64,000 nucleotides of DNA from Siphonodentalium dalli (lineage: Eukaryota; Mollusca; Scaphopoda; Gadilida; Siphonodentaliidae), in contig CP136068.1 in NCBI GenBank assembly GCA_032622095.1, forward strand, positions 158,481,465 to 158,545,464, written 5' to 3'. The notes below the pieces were generated by a model, which worked only from the letters and a program-made list of their open reading frames with translations, made no database searches and was not told the DNA's origin. The position numbers and the translations under genes were made by a program. Of this stretch, positions 11,964-25,200 are shown in pieces. How positions within the stretch are numbered: position 1 is the first letter of the stretch; every line of letters begins with the position of its first letter.

Positions 11964-12051
11964 GTTACAATTCATTCTGGCTATATCTAGACAATTTTCA
12001 ATTGAATATGGACATTTCGGTTTCTCAGAATAATGCAGAATGAATTGTAAC
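11964..12051. mobile_element. 88-bp miniature inverted-repeat element
   Basis: Ends GTTACAATTCATTCTGG and CAGAATGAATTGTAAC are inverted repeats. A second copy of nearly the same length is at 26389-26477. It is too short to code. Confidence 0.7.
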
Positions 12052-12062
12052 CGACATAAGTC

Positions 12063-12425
12063 TTAAAGATGCATGCATAATCCAAATTAACGCTCCCAAA
12101 TTAATATTTCTTTGGCCTCGGGCATATAACATATTTGATTCGAGTCGAGGAACCCACCCATCAAAGCTCAGAGTGATCGGATATCGATTTTGAAATTATG
12201 GATGAAGATGGATAACTCTAAAATCAAGTGTAATACGGCCAAATTTCGAGATACCCAAATGATAATACGGTCATATTTCGTTGAACAACACGTCGATAAA
12301 TAACACGTTTTTGGGAATTTTAATACCATAATTGACAGCGGTTAGAATTATTTTGTTGTAATTAATCGATTCTGATAACTAAAGCGAATCTTGAAAAAAT
12401 ATTGTTGTTGTTGTTATTGTTGTTG
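12063..12425 (-). mobile_element. TTAAAG family 1, copy B, truncated at the satellite
   Basis: It starts TTAAAGATGCATGCATAATC and follows copy A until the TTGTTGTTG run. The expected terminal portion is then replaced by the satellite at 12427. The satellite therefore inserted into, or expanded at, the end of this element. Confidence 0.75.
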
Positions 12426-12426
12426 C

Positions 12427-15400
12427 GAAATCACTCTTAAAAACACTTCTCAGTCAATATTAAAACTCGATTAATCCTACATCAATCTTAAAAACACTTC
12501 TTCTCAGTCAATTTTAAAACTCGATTAAAACTAAAATCAATCTTAAAAACACTTCTCAGTCAATATTAAAGCTCGATTAATCCTCAATCAATCTTAAAAA
12601 CACTTCTCAGTCAATATTAAAACTCGATTAATCCTAAAATCAATCTTAAAAACTCTTCTTCTCAGTCAATTTTAAAACTCGATTAAACCTAAAATCAATC
12701 TTAAAAACACTTCTTCTCAGTCAATTTTAAAACTCGATTAAACCTAAAATCAATCTTAAAAACACTTCTCAGTTAATTTTAAAACTCGATTAAACCTAAA
12801 ATCAATCTTAAAAACACTTCTTCTCAGTCAATATTAAAACTCGATTAATCCTACATGAATCTTAAAAACACTTCTCAGTCAATATTAAAACTCGATTAAT
12901 CCTAAAATCAATCTTAAAAACTCTTCTTCTCAGTCAATTTTAAAACTCGATTAAACCTAAAATCAATCTTAAAAACACTTCTTCTCAGTCAATATTAAAA
13001 CTCGATTAAACCTAAAATCAATCTTAAAAACACTTCTCAGTTAATTTTAAAACTCGATTAAACCTAAAATCAATCTTAAAAACACTTCTTCTCAGTCAAT
13101 ATTAAAACTCGATTAATCCTACATGAATCTTAAAAACACTTCTCAGTTAATTTTAAAACTCGATTAAACCTAAAATCAATCTTAAAAACACTTCTTCTCA
13201 GTCAATATTAAAACTCGATTAATCCTACATGAATCTTAAAAACACTTCTCAGTCAATATTAAAACTCGATTAAACCTAAAATCAATATTAAAAACACTTC
13301 TTCTCAGTCAATATTAAAACTCGATTAAACCTAAAATCAATCTTTAAAACACTTCTTCTCAGTCAATATTAAAACTCGATTAAACCTAAAATCAATCTTA
13401 AAAACACTTCTCAGTCAATTTTAAAACTCGATTAAACCTAAAATCAATCTTAAAAACACTTCTCAGTCAATATTAAAACTCGATTAATCATAAATCAATC
13501 TTAAAACACTTCTTCTCAGTCAATATTAAAGCTCGATTAATCCTCAATCAATCTTAAAAACACTTCTCAGTCAATATTAAACCTAAAATCAATCTTAAAA
13601 ACACTTCTTCTCAGTCAATATTAAAACTCGATTAAACCTAAAATCAATCTTAAAAACACTTCTCAGTTAATTTTAAAACTCGATTAAACCTAAAATCAAT
13701 CTTAAAAACACTTCTTCTCAGTCAATATTAAAACTCGATTAATCCTACATGAATCTTAAAAACACTTCTCAGTTAATTTTAAAACTCGATTAAACCTAAA
13801 ATCAATCTTAAAAACACTTCTTCTCAGTCAATATTAAAACTCGATTAATCCTACATGAATCTTAAAAACACTTCTCAGTCAATATTAAAACTCGATTAAA
13901 CCTAAAATCAATATTAAAAACACTTCTTCTCAGTCAATATTAAAACTCGATTAAACCTAAAATCAATCTTTAAAACACTTCTTATCAGTCAATATTAAAA
14001 CTCGATTAAACCTAAAATCAATCTTAAAAACACTTCTCAGTCAATTTTAAAACTCGATTAAACCTAAAATCAATCTTAAAAACACTTCTCAGTCAATATT
14101 AAAACTCGATTAATCCTAAATCAATCTTAAAACACTTCTTCTCAGTCAATATTAAAGCTCGATTAATCCTCAATCAATCTTAAAAACACTTCTCAGTCAA
14201 TATTAAACCTAAAATCAATCTTAAAAACACTTCTTCTCAGTCAATATTAAAACTCGATTAATCCTAAAATCAATCTTAAAAACTCTTCTTCTCAGTCAAT
14301 TTTAAAACTCGATTAAACCTAAAATCAATCTTAAAAACACTTCTTCTCAGTCAATATTAAAACTCGATTAATCCTACATGAATCTTAAAAACACTTCTCA
14401 GTCAATTTTAAAACTCGATTAAACCTAAAATCAATCTTTAAAACTCTTCTTCTCAGTCAATTTTAAAACTCGATTAAACCTAAAATCAATATTAAAAACA
14501 CTTCTTCTCAGTCAATATTAAAACTCGATTAATCCTACATGAATCTTAAAAACACTTCTCAGTTAATTTTAAAACTCGATTAAACCTAAAATCAATCTTA
14601 AAAACACTTCTTCTCAGTCAATTTTAAAACTCGATTAAACCTAAAATCAATCTTTAAAACTCTTCTTCTCAGTCAATTTTAAAACTCGATTAAACCTAAA
14701 ATCAATATTAAAAACACTTCTTCTCAGTCAATATTAAAACTCGATTAAACCTAAAATCAATCTTTAAAACACTTCTTCTCAGTCAATATTAAAACTCGAT
14801 TAAACCTAAAATCAATCTTAAAAACACTTCTCAGTCAATTTTAAAACTCGATTAAACCTAAAATCAATCTTAAAAACACTTCTTCTCAGTCAATATTAAA
14901 ACTCGATTAATCCTAAATCAATCTTAAAAACACTTCTTCTCAGTCAATATTAAAACTCGATTAATCCTACATGAATCTTAAAAACACTTCTCAGTCAATA
15001 TTAAAACTCGATTAATCCTAAAATCAATCTTAAAAACTCTTCTTCTCAGTCAATTTTAAAACTCGATTAAACCTAAAATCAATCTTAAAAACACTTCTTC
15101 TCAGTCAATATTAAAACTCGATTAAACCTAAAATCAATCTTAAAAACACTTCTCAGTTAATTTTAAAACTCGATTAAACCTAAAATCAATCTTAAAAACA
15201 CTTCTTCTCAGTCAATATTAAAACTCGATTAATCCTACATGAATCTTAAAAACACTTCTCAGTCAATATTAAAACTCGATTAAACCTAAAATCAATATTA
15301 AAAACACTTCTTCTCAGTCAATATTAAAACTCGATTAAACCTAAAATCAATCTTTAAAACACTTCTTCTCAGTCAATATTAAAACTTGATTAATCCTAAA

Positions 15401-16690
15401 TCAATCTTAAAACACTTCTTCTCAGTCAATATTAAAACTCGATTAATCCTACATGAATCTTAAAAACACTTCTCAGTCAATATTAAAACTCGATTAAACC
15501 TAAAATCAATCTTAAAAACACTTCTCAGTCAATTTTAAAACTCGATTAAACCTAAAATCAATCTTAAAAACACTTCTTCTCAGTCAATATTAAAACTCGA
15601 TTAATCCTAAATCAATCTTAAAACACTTCTTCTCAGTCAATATTAAAGCTCGATTAATCCTCAATCAATCTTAAAAACACTTCTCAGTCAATATTAAAAC
15701 TCGATTAAACCTAAAATCAATCTTAAAAACACTTCTTCTCAGTCAATATTAAAACTCGATTAAACCTAAAATCAATCTTAAAAACACTTCTTCTCAGTCA
15801 ATATTAAAACTCGATTAATCCTACATGAATCTTAAAAACACTTCTCAGTCAATTTTAAAACTCGATTAAACCTAAAATCAATCTTTAAAACTCTTCTTCT
15901 CAGTCAATTTTAAAACTCGATTAAACCTAAAATCAATATTAAAAACACTTCTTCTCAGTCAATATTAAAACTCGAGTAATCCTACATGAATCTTAAAAAC
16001 ACTTCTCAGTTAATTTTAAAACTCGATTAAACCTAAAATCAATCTTAAAAACACTTCTTCTCAGTCAATTTTAAAACTCGATTAATCCTAAAATCAATCT
16101 TTAAAACTCTTCTTCTCAGTCAATATTAAAACTCGATTAAACCTAAAATCAATATTAAAAACACTTCTTCTCAGTCAATATTAAAACTCGATTAAACCTA
16201 AAATCAATCTTTAAAACACTTCTTCTCAGTCAATATTAAAACTCGATTAAACCTAAAATCAATCTTAAAAACACTTCTCAGTCAATTTTAAAACTCGATT
16301 AAACCTAAAATCAATCTTAAAAACACTTCTCAGTCAATTTTAAAACTCGATTAAACCTAAAATCAATCTTAAAAACACTTCTTCTCAGTCAATATTAAAA
16401 CTCGATTAATCCTAAATCGATCTTAAAAACACTTCTTCTCAGTCAATATTAAAACTCGATTAATCCTAAAATCAATCTTAAAAACACTTCTCAGTCAATA
16501 TTAAAAATCAATTAATCCTAAAATCAATCTTAAGAACACTTCTTCTCAGTCAATATTAAAACTCGATTAATCCTAAAATCAATCTTAAAAACACTTCTCA
16601 GTCAATATTAAAAATCAATTAATCCTAAAATCAATCTTAAAAACACTTCTTCTCAGTCAATATTAAAACTCGATTAATCCTAAAATCAAT
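12427..16690 (+). repeat. AT-rich satellite, 49-55 bp unit, about 80 copies
   Basis: The unit reads roughly ATCTTAAAAACACTTCTCAG then TCAATATTAAAACTCGATTAA and CCTAAAATCA. Two length variants (TTCTCAG and TTCTTCTCAG) and base variants (TCC, ACC, ACATGA) alternate. Blocks 13020-13645 and 13646-14271 match almost perfectly, a 626-bp higher-order repeat with only two substitutions noticed. There are no ORFs and no unique spacers. A structural, recombination or heterochromatin role cannot be told from sequence. Confidence 0.95.
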
Positions 16691-16858
16691 CTTAATATCT
16701 TGATTTAATATAGAGATCATGCACGTGTATTCCCCGTGAATGGGATTAGCTATCAAACAATAGCTATAATCATCCCTCAGATTAAGTATTTGTTTATATG
16801 TAATCCTATAAGAATGACCTGTTAAAGATGGATTATCTCTTTAAAGATGGATTATCTC

Positions 16859-17385
16859 TTTAAAGGTGGATTATCTCTTTAAATAACAAATTTGAAATAG
16901 TTGCGTGGGTATATAATAATAAATATGAACTGAAGACCCCTGTCCGGAAAGGCTTTTATCGATTAATATTGATTTTATTTCAAATATTTTATTGGGGCCT
17001 TTATTTGTCTATTTTTAGAACAGACCATTCGGGTGATACCATATACCGATATAGAGCATTAGGCTGTTCCTATGGCTATGTACCGAACGTCAAATGTCCT
17101 AGATTGATTGGTTGTATTGTTTTATTCCATAGTTATAAGCGATAATGAATATAATTAACGTTTACTTGTGACAAAATTACACAATAAAATTTCTGGTCTA
17201 TGTTAACAGTAACCACTATTATTCGTTAGCTAAACAACCACACATTTTTAGACCAGAAAATATTCGAAATAAAATTAATATTTATCGATAGAAGCATTTC
17301 CGGACAGGAGTCTTCGATTAATATCAAATATTTTATGACCGGTAACTATATAATATATGTCTACAAAGAGATAATCCACCTTTAA
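16859..17385 (+). mobile_element. TTAAAG family 2 element, copy 1
   Basis: The element is about 526 bp with ends TTAAAGGTGGATTATCTCTTT and AAAGAGATAATCCACCTTTAA. Its left end is tandemly triplicated at 16822-16880. An inner inverted repeat (TCCGGAAAGGC..ATTGATTTTATTTC against GAAATAAAATTAAT..GCATTTCCGGA) makes it a fold-back. Copy 2 is at 26748-27274. No transposase is encoded. Confidence 0.85.
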
Positions 17386-17486
17386 CTGGTATTCATGAAT
17401 TCATTATTTGGGGGGTAGGGGTGACTCCCACTACTGTGGACACCGCGTTGATACAATTTAAAGATGCGAATATTATCAAATTCACT

Positions 17487-17935
17487 TTAAAGGTACTCAA
17501 TCCGATTCGATGGTCCCCATATAATCAGATTTCAACACCAACAACAACATTTTAGAAATGCCGCTTCAGTTATCAGAATCGATTAATTTCCCAAAATTAT
17601 GCTAACCTTTGTCAACTATAGTATACAATTGCCCGAAGCGTGTTATTTATCAACATGTTGCTCAACGAAATTTGGCCTTATATATCAACATAAAGCCTCT
17701 TGATTTTGGAGTTATCCACCTTTAACCGCAATTTGTCCGCGGCCGTCGCCTCGTCGACTAGCCACTGGGCCATTATAAGTCTCGTTGGTGAAAAATAATA
17801 GATTTCAAAAATAGATATCTGATCACTCTGAGCTTTGATAGGTGGGTTCCTCGACTCGAATCAAATACTTTTTATCACCGAATCCAAATAAATAGTAATT
17901 GAGGGGCGCTTAATCAGATTATGCACCATCAAGTC
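17487..17935 (+). mobile_element. TTAAAG family 1, copy C
   Basis: It starts TTAAAGGTACTCAATCCGAT in the orientation opposite to copy A and ends near ATTATGCACCATCAAG, where the terminal TTAA has decayed. Confidence 0.75.
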
Positions 17936-18699
17936 CCGACTGGAGCCTTGGTGATCTGGACAACGCATGATGAAATATGGACAGCAGATGTCACGACAAT
18001 TTTTCCACTTGTACTGTTCTCATGAATATTTAAATAAAGTATGTATCAATCCGCACGAATAATTAACACGTGTGTCACTGCCCGTGTACATGTTGTATCC
18101 ATTCGTTGGTTTTCTCTTGTCTCATTCAGCTGGCGAACAAGGACACCAGGTACGTCTATCAACAGTAACTTTTATTAGAGAGGTTTCGCAACTCGCGGAT
18201 ATAGTTACGACTATATTTAGCTATTCGTATCTGTAACATTCAAGTGGGGCCAAAACAAATCGTTTCGCAATGATAACGACGACGATTGGGATCACTGAAT
18301 ACGGTATCGATCGCAATCAGATAATCCCATTCGTTCAATAATCTTCTATTCAATCAGCCAATAGAGGATAGATGTTCGAGGCTAAAGTTCTTCAGTTTTT
18401 ACCAAAAACTGAATGGAAAGATACATATACTCGACCACTTATCAAGTCGTCGACAACTATAGCTAAAGTTGCAATTCGCCGACTGGAGATAAGATTATTG
18501 TACACGTTGCGACTATTCTGAAATATGATCTTACGAAGCGGAAAGCTCATTGTGCACGATTCAGTCATGCGTTGTCAAGATTAATAATCCTTCCCGTCGC
18601 CATTTTTGTAAAACGAACTGTTTGCTCCTGCACGATTTTACGACGACGAATATAGCTAGCGGAGACGTCACTCTATTCGTGTGATGCGAAATCTGTCTA
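17936..18699. other. Unannotated spacer
   Basis: No exon or repeat is recognised. Confidence 0.4.
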
Positions 18700-18838
18700 C
18701 AGAACGTACACGGGTATATTATGTTTCTGAATGCCAGTAACACTCTCATAACTAATATGATGCGAAACCTCTCTCCAGTACGTACACAGGTATATTATGT
18801 TTCTGAATGCGCAGTAACACTCTCATAACTAATATGTA
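18700..18838 (+). repeat. Tandem duplication of about 78 bp
   Basis: GTACACGGGTATATTATG..ACTCTCATAACTAATATG is repeated once with small changes. The second copy overlaps the left end of the next element. Confidence 0.75.
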
Positions 18839-19437
18839 TGAACTATTACACATAAAATATGTAAACCTGGTTTATACATACACCAATTGTGTCGTTTAGA
18901 ATTCCTACTTGTGGGTATATAATTATTGATTATATATGAAGAATTATTTGTTAAAACTTTCATGGTGATTACTGTCCGTAGAATATTGTTATTGTCGTTG
19001 TAATAATGCTAATATTATCCAACCACGCCGCGACCCTGGTTTTTGCAGTGGTTCGGTTAAAAAAAACTCACACATTAAATACTACGTACCATGGTATGCC
19101 ATCAAAGTTTAAACAAATTAATCATTAATAAGATAGCCACAAGTCGGAATTCAGAACTCACGTTTCTTGGTTACGATCTCTATAGATTGTATTATTGTGT
19201 AAGAATCTACACAAAATGTATAAGGGATATGTGTTGATTTTATACACACCGAAGTGTTTACATTTGTAGAAATTTACCCATTTAATGTGTAAAAAAAAGT
19301 TACAATTATTTTTGTACGTATATGAACCTATACATAAACTACACAAATATGTTTAAGATAAAAAATTAAATATGATTGTGTAGCAGCTAGGTCTACACAT
19401 TTTGTGTAGAAACCCTACACATTAGTTTTAAGAGTGT
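18820..19437. mobile_element. Short element with ACACTCTTA.AACTAATGTG ends, copy 1
   Basis: The left end ACACTCTCATAACTAATATG and right end CTACACATTAGTTTTAAGAG are inverted relatives. The interior is rich in alternating TACACA/TGTGTA words. A related copy runs 32597-33290. No ORF is supported. Confidence 0.65.
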
Positions 19438-20748
19438 ATATTGTTAAAATAATGTGTATAGTTCTTGGCTTAAAGAATACAGTTTCGTTCCACTCTGGAC
19501 AATTGCACTAAGTTGGGACTATATTGCAAAATATAGCTCTCTTAAAGGGATACTGTACCCAAATGTTGTTGTTGGTTTCTTTAGTCTCTGAGTTGTAGAA
19601 TAAGGTAACCAGAGTTCCATTATTTGAAAGTCTGTTGAGTACGAAGTAATGTTACGGATGGCAGATTAGCCGGGATGCAAAAATACCAATTGTCGTTGTC
19701 GAGTAAACTGTGGACAGTTTTCAAGCAAATGTATTAAATAAATGTTCTATTATATGCATACTAGTCCCATATACACATTAAATCATTGTGTAGTCACTAG
19801 TCAGTGAGTGACTTGAGTTTACGCCCCTTATCAACACAATTGTGTACACGATAATGTGTGCCACGCTTTGCCCAATCCACTATCCGTGAATTATTTTGAT
19901 TACGGCTTGTAGACGACAATTGGTAATTTAATTTATGACTCCAGCCATAAATTAAATTTATATCAAATTATTAACTTTGATTTTAAGATAAGCTACTAAC
20001 CTGAACGTTTACAGAATACATATTCGACTCAAATTACTTAGTTTTCTATTTATTATCGATATTAGATCGTTGTTATCACCGGGAATTTATTGAAAATGGC
20101 GTACAGTAACCCTTTAAATCATATTTGTTCAAATCGCCATCAACAGAAGGAATATTAAAAAATATATAGTTTTGTTCATAATGCCAAACATAATCAGCGC
20201 GTAAATAGCATATTGTCAAGACATACGATGGCGTACGTAAAGAGCCTGCTCGTGTTACAGAGGTTGTGCTTCTGTTTACGCACTTCTATTGGCTATATAA
20301 TCACACACAAATGATATAAACGCTCTTTATTATTTCCATATCAGGAAAACAGTAACAAATAACGCTCTTTATTTTTACCATATCCGGATCTAAACAAAGC
20401 CAGGTAACGTAACGTTTTTTGCTTTTGTTTACATAACAAAGAGGGGGGGGGGTGAAAATAACATATTGTTTATGCATATTTCTGATTGGTATAAGAACAA
20501 GGTTTGTCTATATTTTACTATTCTTGCTGTTTATGGCGGTTTTTGACGGAGGTGAATGTTTTAACAGCTTACACACCGCCAACGCCGCCCGTATCTTTAA
20601 TTAACACAAGGAGTTGACTAGGAATATTTGTTAGAAGAATTTTGGATTATATCCGGAATCAGCGACCGAATCAAAATGGAAATATCGGGAAATTTATTAA
20701 TTCCGGAAATAGTATCCGATAATGGTCTGTTGGCAGATATTAAATTAT
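19438..20748. other. Unannotated spacer
   Basis: AT-rich sequence without a recognisable gene. CACATTAAATCATTGTGTAG words near 19780-19860 resemble the preceding element, so decayed copies may be present. Confidence 0.4.
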
Positions 20749-20850
20749 TCTGTGATATAATGTGATTATACTATGGTTCATATGTGATATAATGTGATTA
20801 TACTATGGTTCATATGTGATATATGTGATTATACTATGGTTCATATGTCT
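20749..20850 (+). repeat. Three tandem copies of a ~33-bp unit
   Basis: ATGTGATATAATGTGATTAT followed by ACTATGGTTCAT is repeated three times; the last copy has a 2-bp deletion. Confidence 0.9.
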
Positions 20851-21224
20851 GGATTGTTTGTGGTGTCCATGGAATTAGAGTCTCGACTTCAAAATGTTAC
20901 TCTTTAATGGGGTGACCAACTTATGAAGTTCCGACATACCTATCTCCTCCTATCTCAATGTTGCATTTATAGTCCCACAAATATTGTTGAAACGTAGATT
21001 AAACATCTCGAAATGACTACCATTATATATGCAGTGATTTAAATTGAGTTATTGTTGCTATAGAACTTTTAATCAATTGCTTAAAACACAAATATATCAT
21101 TGTAGATATGGTGATTTGTTATTGTTGAGTACTCGTTACTCAACCGGTGAATACAAACCGCTCAACAAATTATCACATTTTAGTCAACGATATTTTCAGT
21201 GTACGCCGAACAAATAATATGAAT

Positions 21225-22116
21225 GCGGATCAATGTTCTGGTATATGATATTCGTCTCTGGTTCTGACCATTCCATTGGGCGCGGTTTTACACTCAGTTC
21301 AGATGTGTGCTCTTCCATATTTTTCAGGTTCCTGGTTGTGGACCTTCTATTGGGCGCAAATATAAATTCAGTTCCGTTTTGGGCTCCTTACATCATGTCC
21401 ATGCCCGTTGTTCGTGTCCGTATATTGGGCGCGGTTTTACATTCAGCTCACTCTTGCCTCTTCCAAAAACGCCATGTCGTTGCTTCTGGGATTCAGTAGT
21501 GGTTCTCCCCTTGCTTATCCGTAGAAATGTGACACTTTGTTTCGAATGAAATTCGCATTATTATTTTGTATCAAAAAAGCCTATAGTCTGCGTGTACTAT
21601 AATGCGAACATTTTGTGGTTTCAGATTTTAGCTATTTTTCAATGAATTGCTGCCCTTAATTATGTCTCCATCCATCTCTGCAGAGACTGTGGAGTTTCAC
21701 CCATGGTTCTTCTATTTGGGCACGGTTGTACATTCAGCTACATTTCATTGGGGTTTTTGTACAGGACTTACGTGTGCCTCGCCCTTATATTGGGTTCTAC
21801 ATTCAGCCCCTTCAAGTCCTTTTGTTTGGTTAATGTCTGTGTGCCTCGCCCTTATAATGGGTTCTACATTCAGCCCCTTCAAGTCCTTTTGTTTGGTTAA
21901 TGTCTGTTCCTCGCCCTTATATTGGGCGCGGTTTTGTATTCAGCTATATTTTTTATTTCTTACAGGATGTTTTTGCCTGTGGTTATCGCCCTTATATTGG
22001 GCGCGGTTTTGCATTCAGCTATATTTTTTATTTCTTACAGGATGTTTTTGCCTGTGGTTATCGCCCTTATATTGGGCGCGGTTTTGCATTCAGCTATATT
22101 TTTTATTTCTTACAGG
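21225..22116 (+). repeat. Array of decayed copies of the signal-peptide exon and its acceptor
   Basis: The last three units have an exact 75-bp period (ATG at 21967, 22042, 22117). Each holds an acceptor-like TTTTTTATTTCTTACAG, then ATGTTTTTGCC and TTATATTGGGCGCGG. Older diverged units are recognisable by (A/T)TTGGGCGCGGTTTTACA and ACATTCAG at about 21275, 21345, 21420, 21715, 21785 and 21850. 75 bp is 25 codons, so the frame stays open through the last copies (21922-22269). Each unit supplies an alternative acceptor and start codon for the downstream gene. Confidence 0.85.
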
Positions 22117-22265
22117 ATGTTTTTGCCTGTGGTTATCGCCCTTATATTGGGCGCGGTTTACGCTCAAGACGAGACGACCCAGAGGATTGAGCAACTGGAG
22201 AATACTGTCAACACTTTAGCTCGACAAGTTATGTTACAGCAACTATTCGTCGAAGAGAGAATACG
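22117..22265 (+). CDS. Coding exon 1: signal peptide and coiled coil
   Basis: It encodes residues 1-49 plus two bases of codon 50. MFLPVVIALILGAVYAQ is a typical signal peptide with cleavage expected after Ala16 or so. ETTQRIEQLENTVNTLARQV follows with heptad spacing of I, L, V, L. The ATG is two bases after an acceptor (TTTCTTACAG, ending 22115). The donor is ACG|GTAAGA at 22266. Two in-frame upstream ATGs at 21967 and 22042 belong to the 75-bp array, so the true start may vary with acceptor choice. Confidence 0.85.
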
Positions 22266-25200
22266 GTAAGAGCTATACGGGAACCACACACATAAATACA
22301 ATGCGCATCCCAACATTGGTAGTGTTTTGTCAATATTTGGATTTGATTGGCGGTCGATAACTATTTTATTCACGGTGTTCACGGTGGGCCGAAAAATCTT
22401 TTGACCAATTTTTTGGCCAATTCTGATTGTTTTGGCCAAATTAAAAAAACTTTGGCCAAGTTAAACCTCATGTTCTGGTCTCAAAATTAAAGGCACTCAA
22501 TCCGATTCGATGGTCCCCATATCATCAGATTCCAATAACAACAATTTATTTTTGAAATGCCGCTTCAGTTATCAGAATCGAGTAATTGCCCAAAAATAAT
22601 GCTAACCACTGTCAACTTTAGTATAAAATTGCCAAAAACCTGTTATTCATCAACATTTTGTTCAACGACATTTTACCGGTTTGTGAGATATCTGACACAA
22701 AAAAGACACTTAATTTTAGAGTTATCCATCTTCATCCGCAATTTAGTCAGAGAAAGTCTTCCCGTCGACTGTTTACTGGGCCATTTAAAATACACGTGGT
22801 GAAAAATAATAGATTTCAAATATCGATATCTGATCACTCAGAGCTTTGGTGGGCGGTTTCCTCGACTCGAATCAAATATGTTTTCCCCCGAAGCCAAGGA
22901 AATAGTAATTTGCAAGCGTTAATTCGGATTGTGCATCTTTAATGAATCCCTTTGTTTTATTTAAAATCTAACATTCTATATAATTATGTCCACACCTTCA
23001 ACTACCGTGTCTAGACTTCTTTAATCCCAACCTTGTAACTGACAATATACCACGACTACACACCATTTACCATTCAGCCTTATGACAAAGGAATCATTTG
23101 TGTTAATCCTCATTACTGTTTTATTACGTTCTTTGATAATGCATTACAATGAGTGTTATTTCTTGCAAATTAAGCTGTATCACCTAATCAATTATCAGAT
23201 GACCATTCTATAAATTAGATGCTCATGTCGCTCCTGCTACAAAATAATTTGGGTTTTGAAATAGATTTCCAATTTTGGGGTAAAAAAAAAACATTGGCTA
23301 AAGGCCAAATTTTATTTTTCCATTTTCGAAACAAATTTGCCGTTGGCCAACGACAGCGTGAACCCTAATTATTACGTTCGGTGCCGTGTCAGCATGGCCT
23401 CGTTTTTGTTTATATAGCACACGAGGAAATATCCGCTGTCTAAAACAATAAGCACAAAGGTGCCAACATGGATACCTTTAACTATAGCTTACAGACAACA
23501 GGCATATAAAATTTCTTGTTGACTATATTAAAAGCCTACTTAATTTTCGAGTCACCGATTATTTGTTTTATAGTGCCTTGATATACGGTTTTAATAGTAA
23601 TCTATGCCATAAGATATGATTAAAATACTATAATTCATCACCATTTGGAACGGCTGTGTCTCAGAATGTGCCCATAGAGTAATAGAAAATAGCTAAAATC
23701 ATAACATTATTTCCCCCTTTATGGCCCCCAGAATGCAACATAATTCAAACTATAGTTTATTTTCAATGGAAAGGGAATAACTCTATATTACATATGTCGA
23801 GTTATTCCCCTTACATTGAAAATAATCGACTTTTTGCAGAAACTTTAGCACAGAATAGACGTTGATCGATATCTCAACAAAAACAACATGTTCACAGTTT
23901 ATTATACCGAATAAGTTGATAATACAATGTTTTGGAGCTTCCTCTTTCAAATGGTATATCATGTAATATGGCATATATTTTATAGAAAATTATCTGGCGG
24001 TTCGAATATTAAGTGGGCCTTTAATGTTCACGATCGAAAGCTGTCAGCACATAAACATGTCCGACAAACTTGGATCCATACTCCATTTACACTCAACTGG
24101 CAGAAGAAAAGAGTATTTAGCACCCATGTCCTACTCAACAGGCAGATTAAAAGATAATTTAGCACCCATGTCCTATGTTATTCTCGTTGCAACTTGCATC
24201 TACACACAATGAAAGTAAGTATAGTAGTTTTCGTGCGACGTCACGTGACATAACTACCCAACCAGCGTCCTGCATTCTAATTGTTCCATAACGCGAATGC
24301 ACGTGTGAGTGTAAATACCACTATATATTATCCCCACCTCAACTGGTTTCGCAATGTAAGTATCTGTCATGTATGCTATAAACTATCATCGAGTCCAACA
24401 ACAAGTGTATTTAAGATCATAAAAGCATCAACATAATTATCACAGCGCTGCGGTCAATATAATAAACCACATACAAAATAGTCCTTACAAATGAAATCTG
24501 CATTTTATTTTGATAATTATATAAGGATTAACTGTCATGTGGACTGTTTTTATGGAGATGTAACCGTGAGGTAAGTGTTCATAACTTGTGTAAAACCCGA
24601 AGGGTTTTACATACAAGTTATGACCACTTACCTCACGGTTACATCTCCATAAAAACAGTCCACATGACAGTTAATCCTTATATTTATATACATTTAGCGA
24701 AAAAGCCACTTTTGTAAATGTATTTAAATCGAAAAGTGTATCGTGACAAAACAAGCCCAAAATATCCCATAGCACCCTTGGCAAAAGTTAACAGGAACAA
24801 TTGAAACCCGATGATTTATTAAGTCAATCCTGCGCGAATCCAAATGCGCCCAAAACACTACGCGTTCGTCTTTCCAAACCTAAAATGACGTATCGATGTT
24901 GTTATGAGCTTGCAGTTATACGCTGTTGCGCATTAACCGAGAAATAACAGCAACTAGCCACGTGGGCGCCGACCAATCAGAATGCTGGATTTAGTGATAA
25001 TAACACTTAGTGTGTAAATATATTAACTTATTACTCAACCCTAATAATATTATATTTCAGTTAATTTGATTTACAGTAAATAGTATCAGGATTCCAAACT
25101 ATGAGAATACAATAATAGAAGAGAATTCGAATAGTATAACATATACATGTATACCGTTAAAATGATAAATTAATTTTTGGCTGAAACGCCCATATACTAT

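Noticed and set aside
12427-16690. Long repeat array as a CRISPR or coding repeat protein
   Set aside because: No spacers and stops in all frames; variable 49-55 bp units identify it as satellite DNA.
21647-22219. 190-codon ORF with repeated WARFCIQLYFLFL
   Set aside because: This is the wrong frame of the 75-bp signal-peptide array. The frame that continues into exon 2 with correct phase is MFLPVVIALILGAV.
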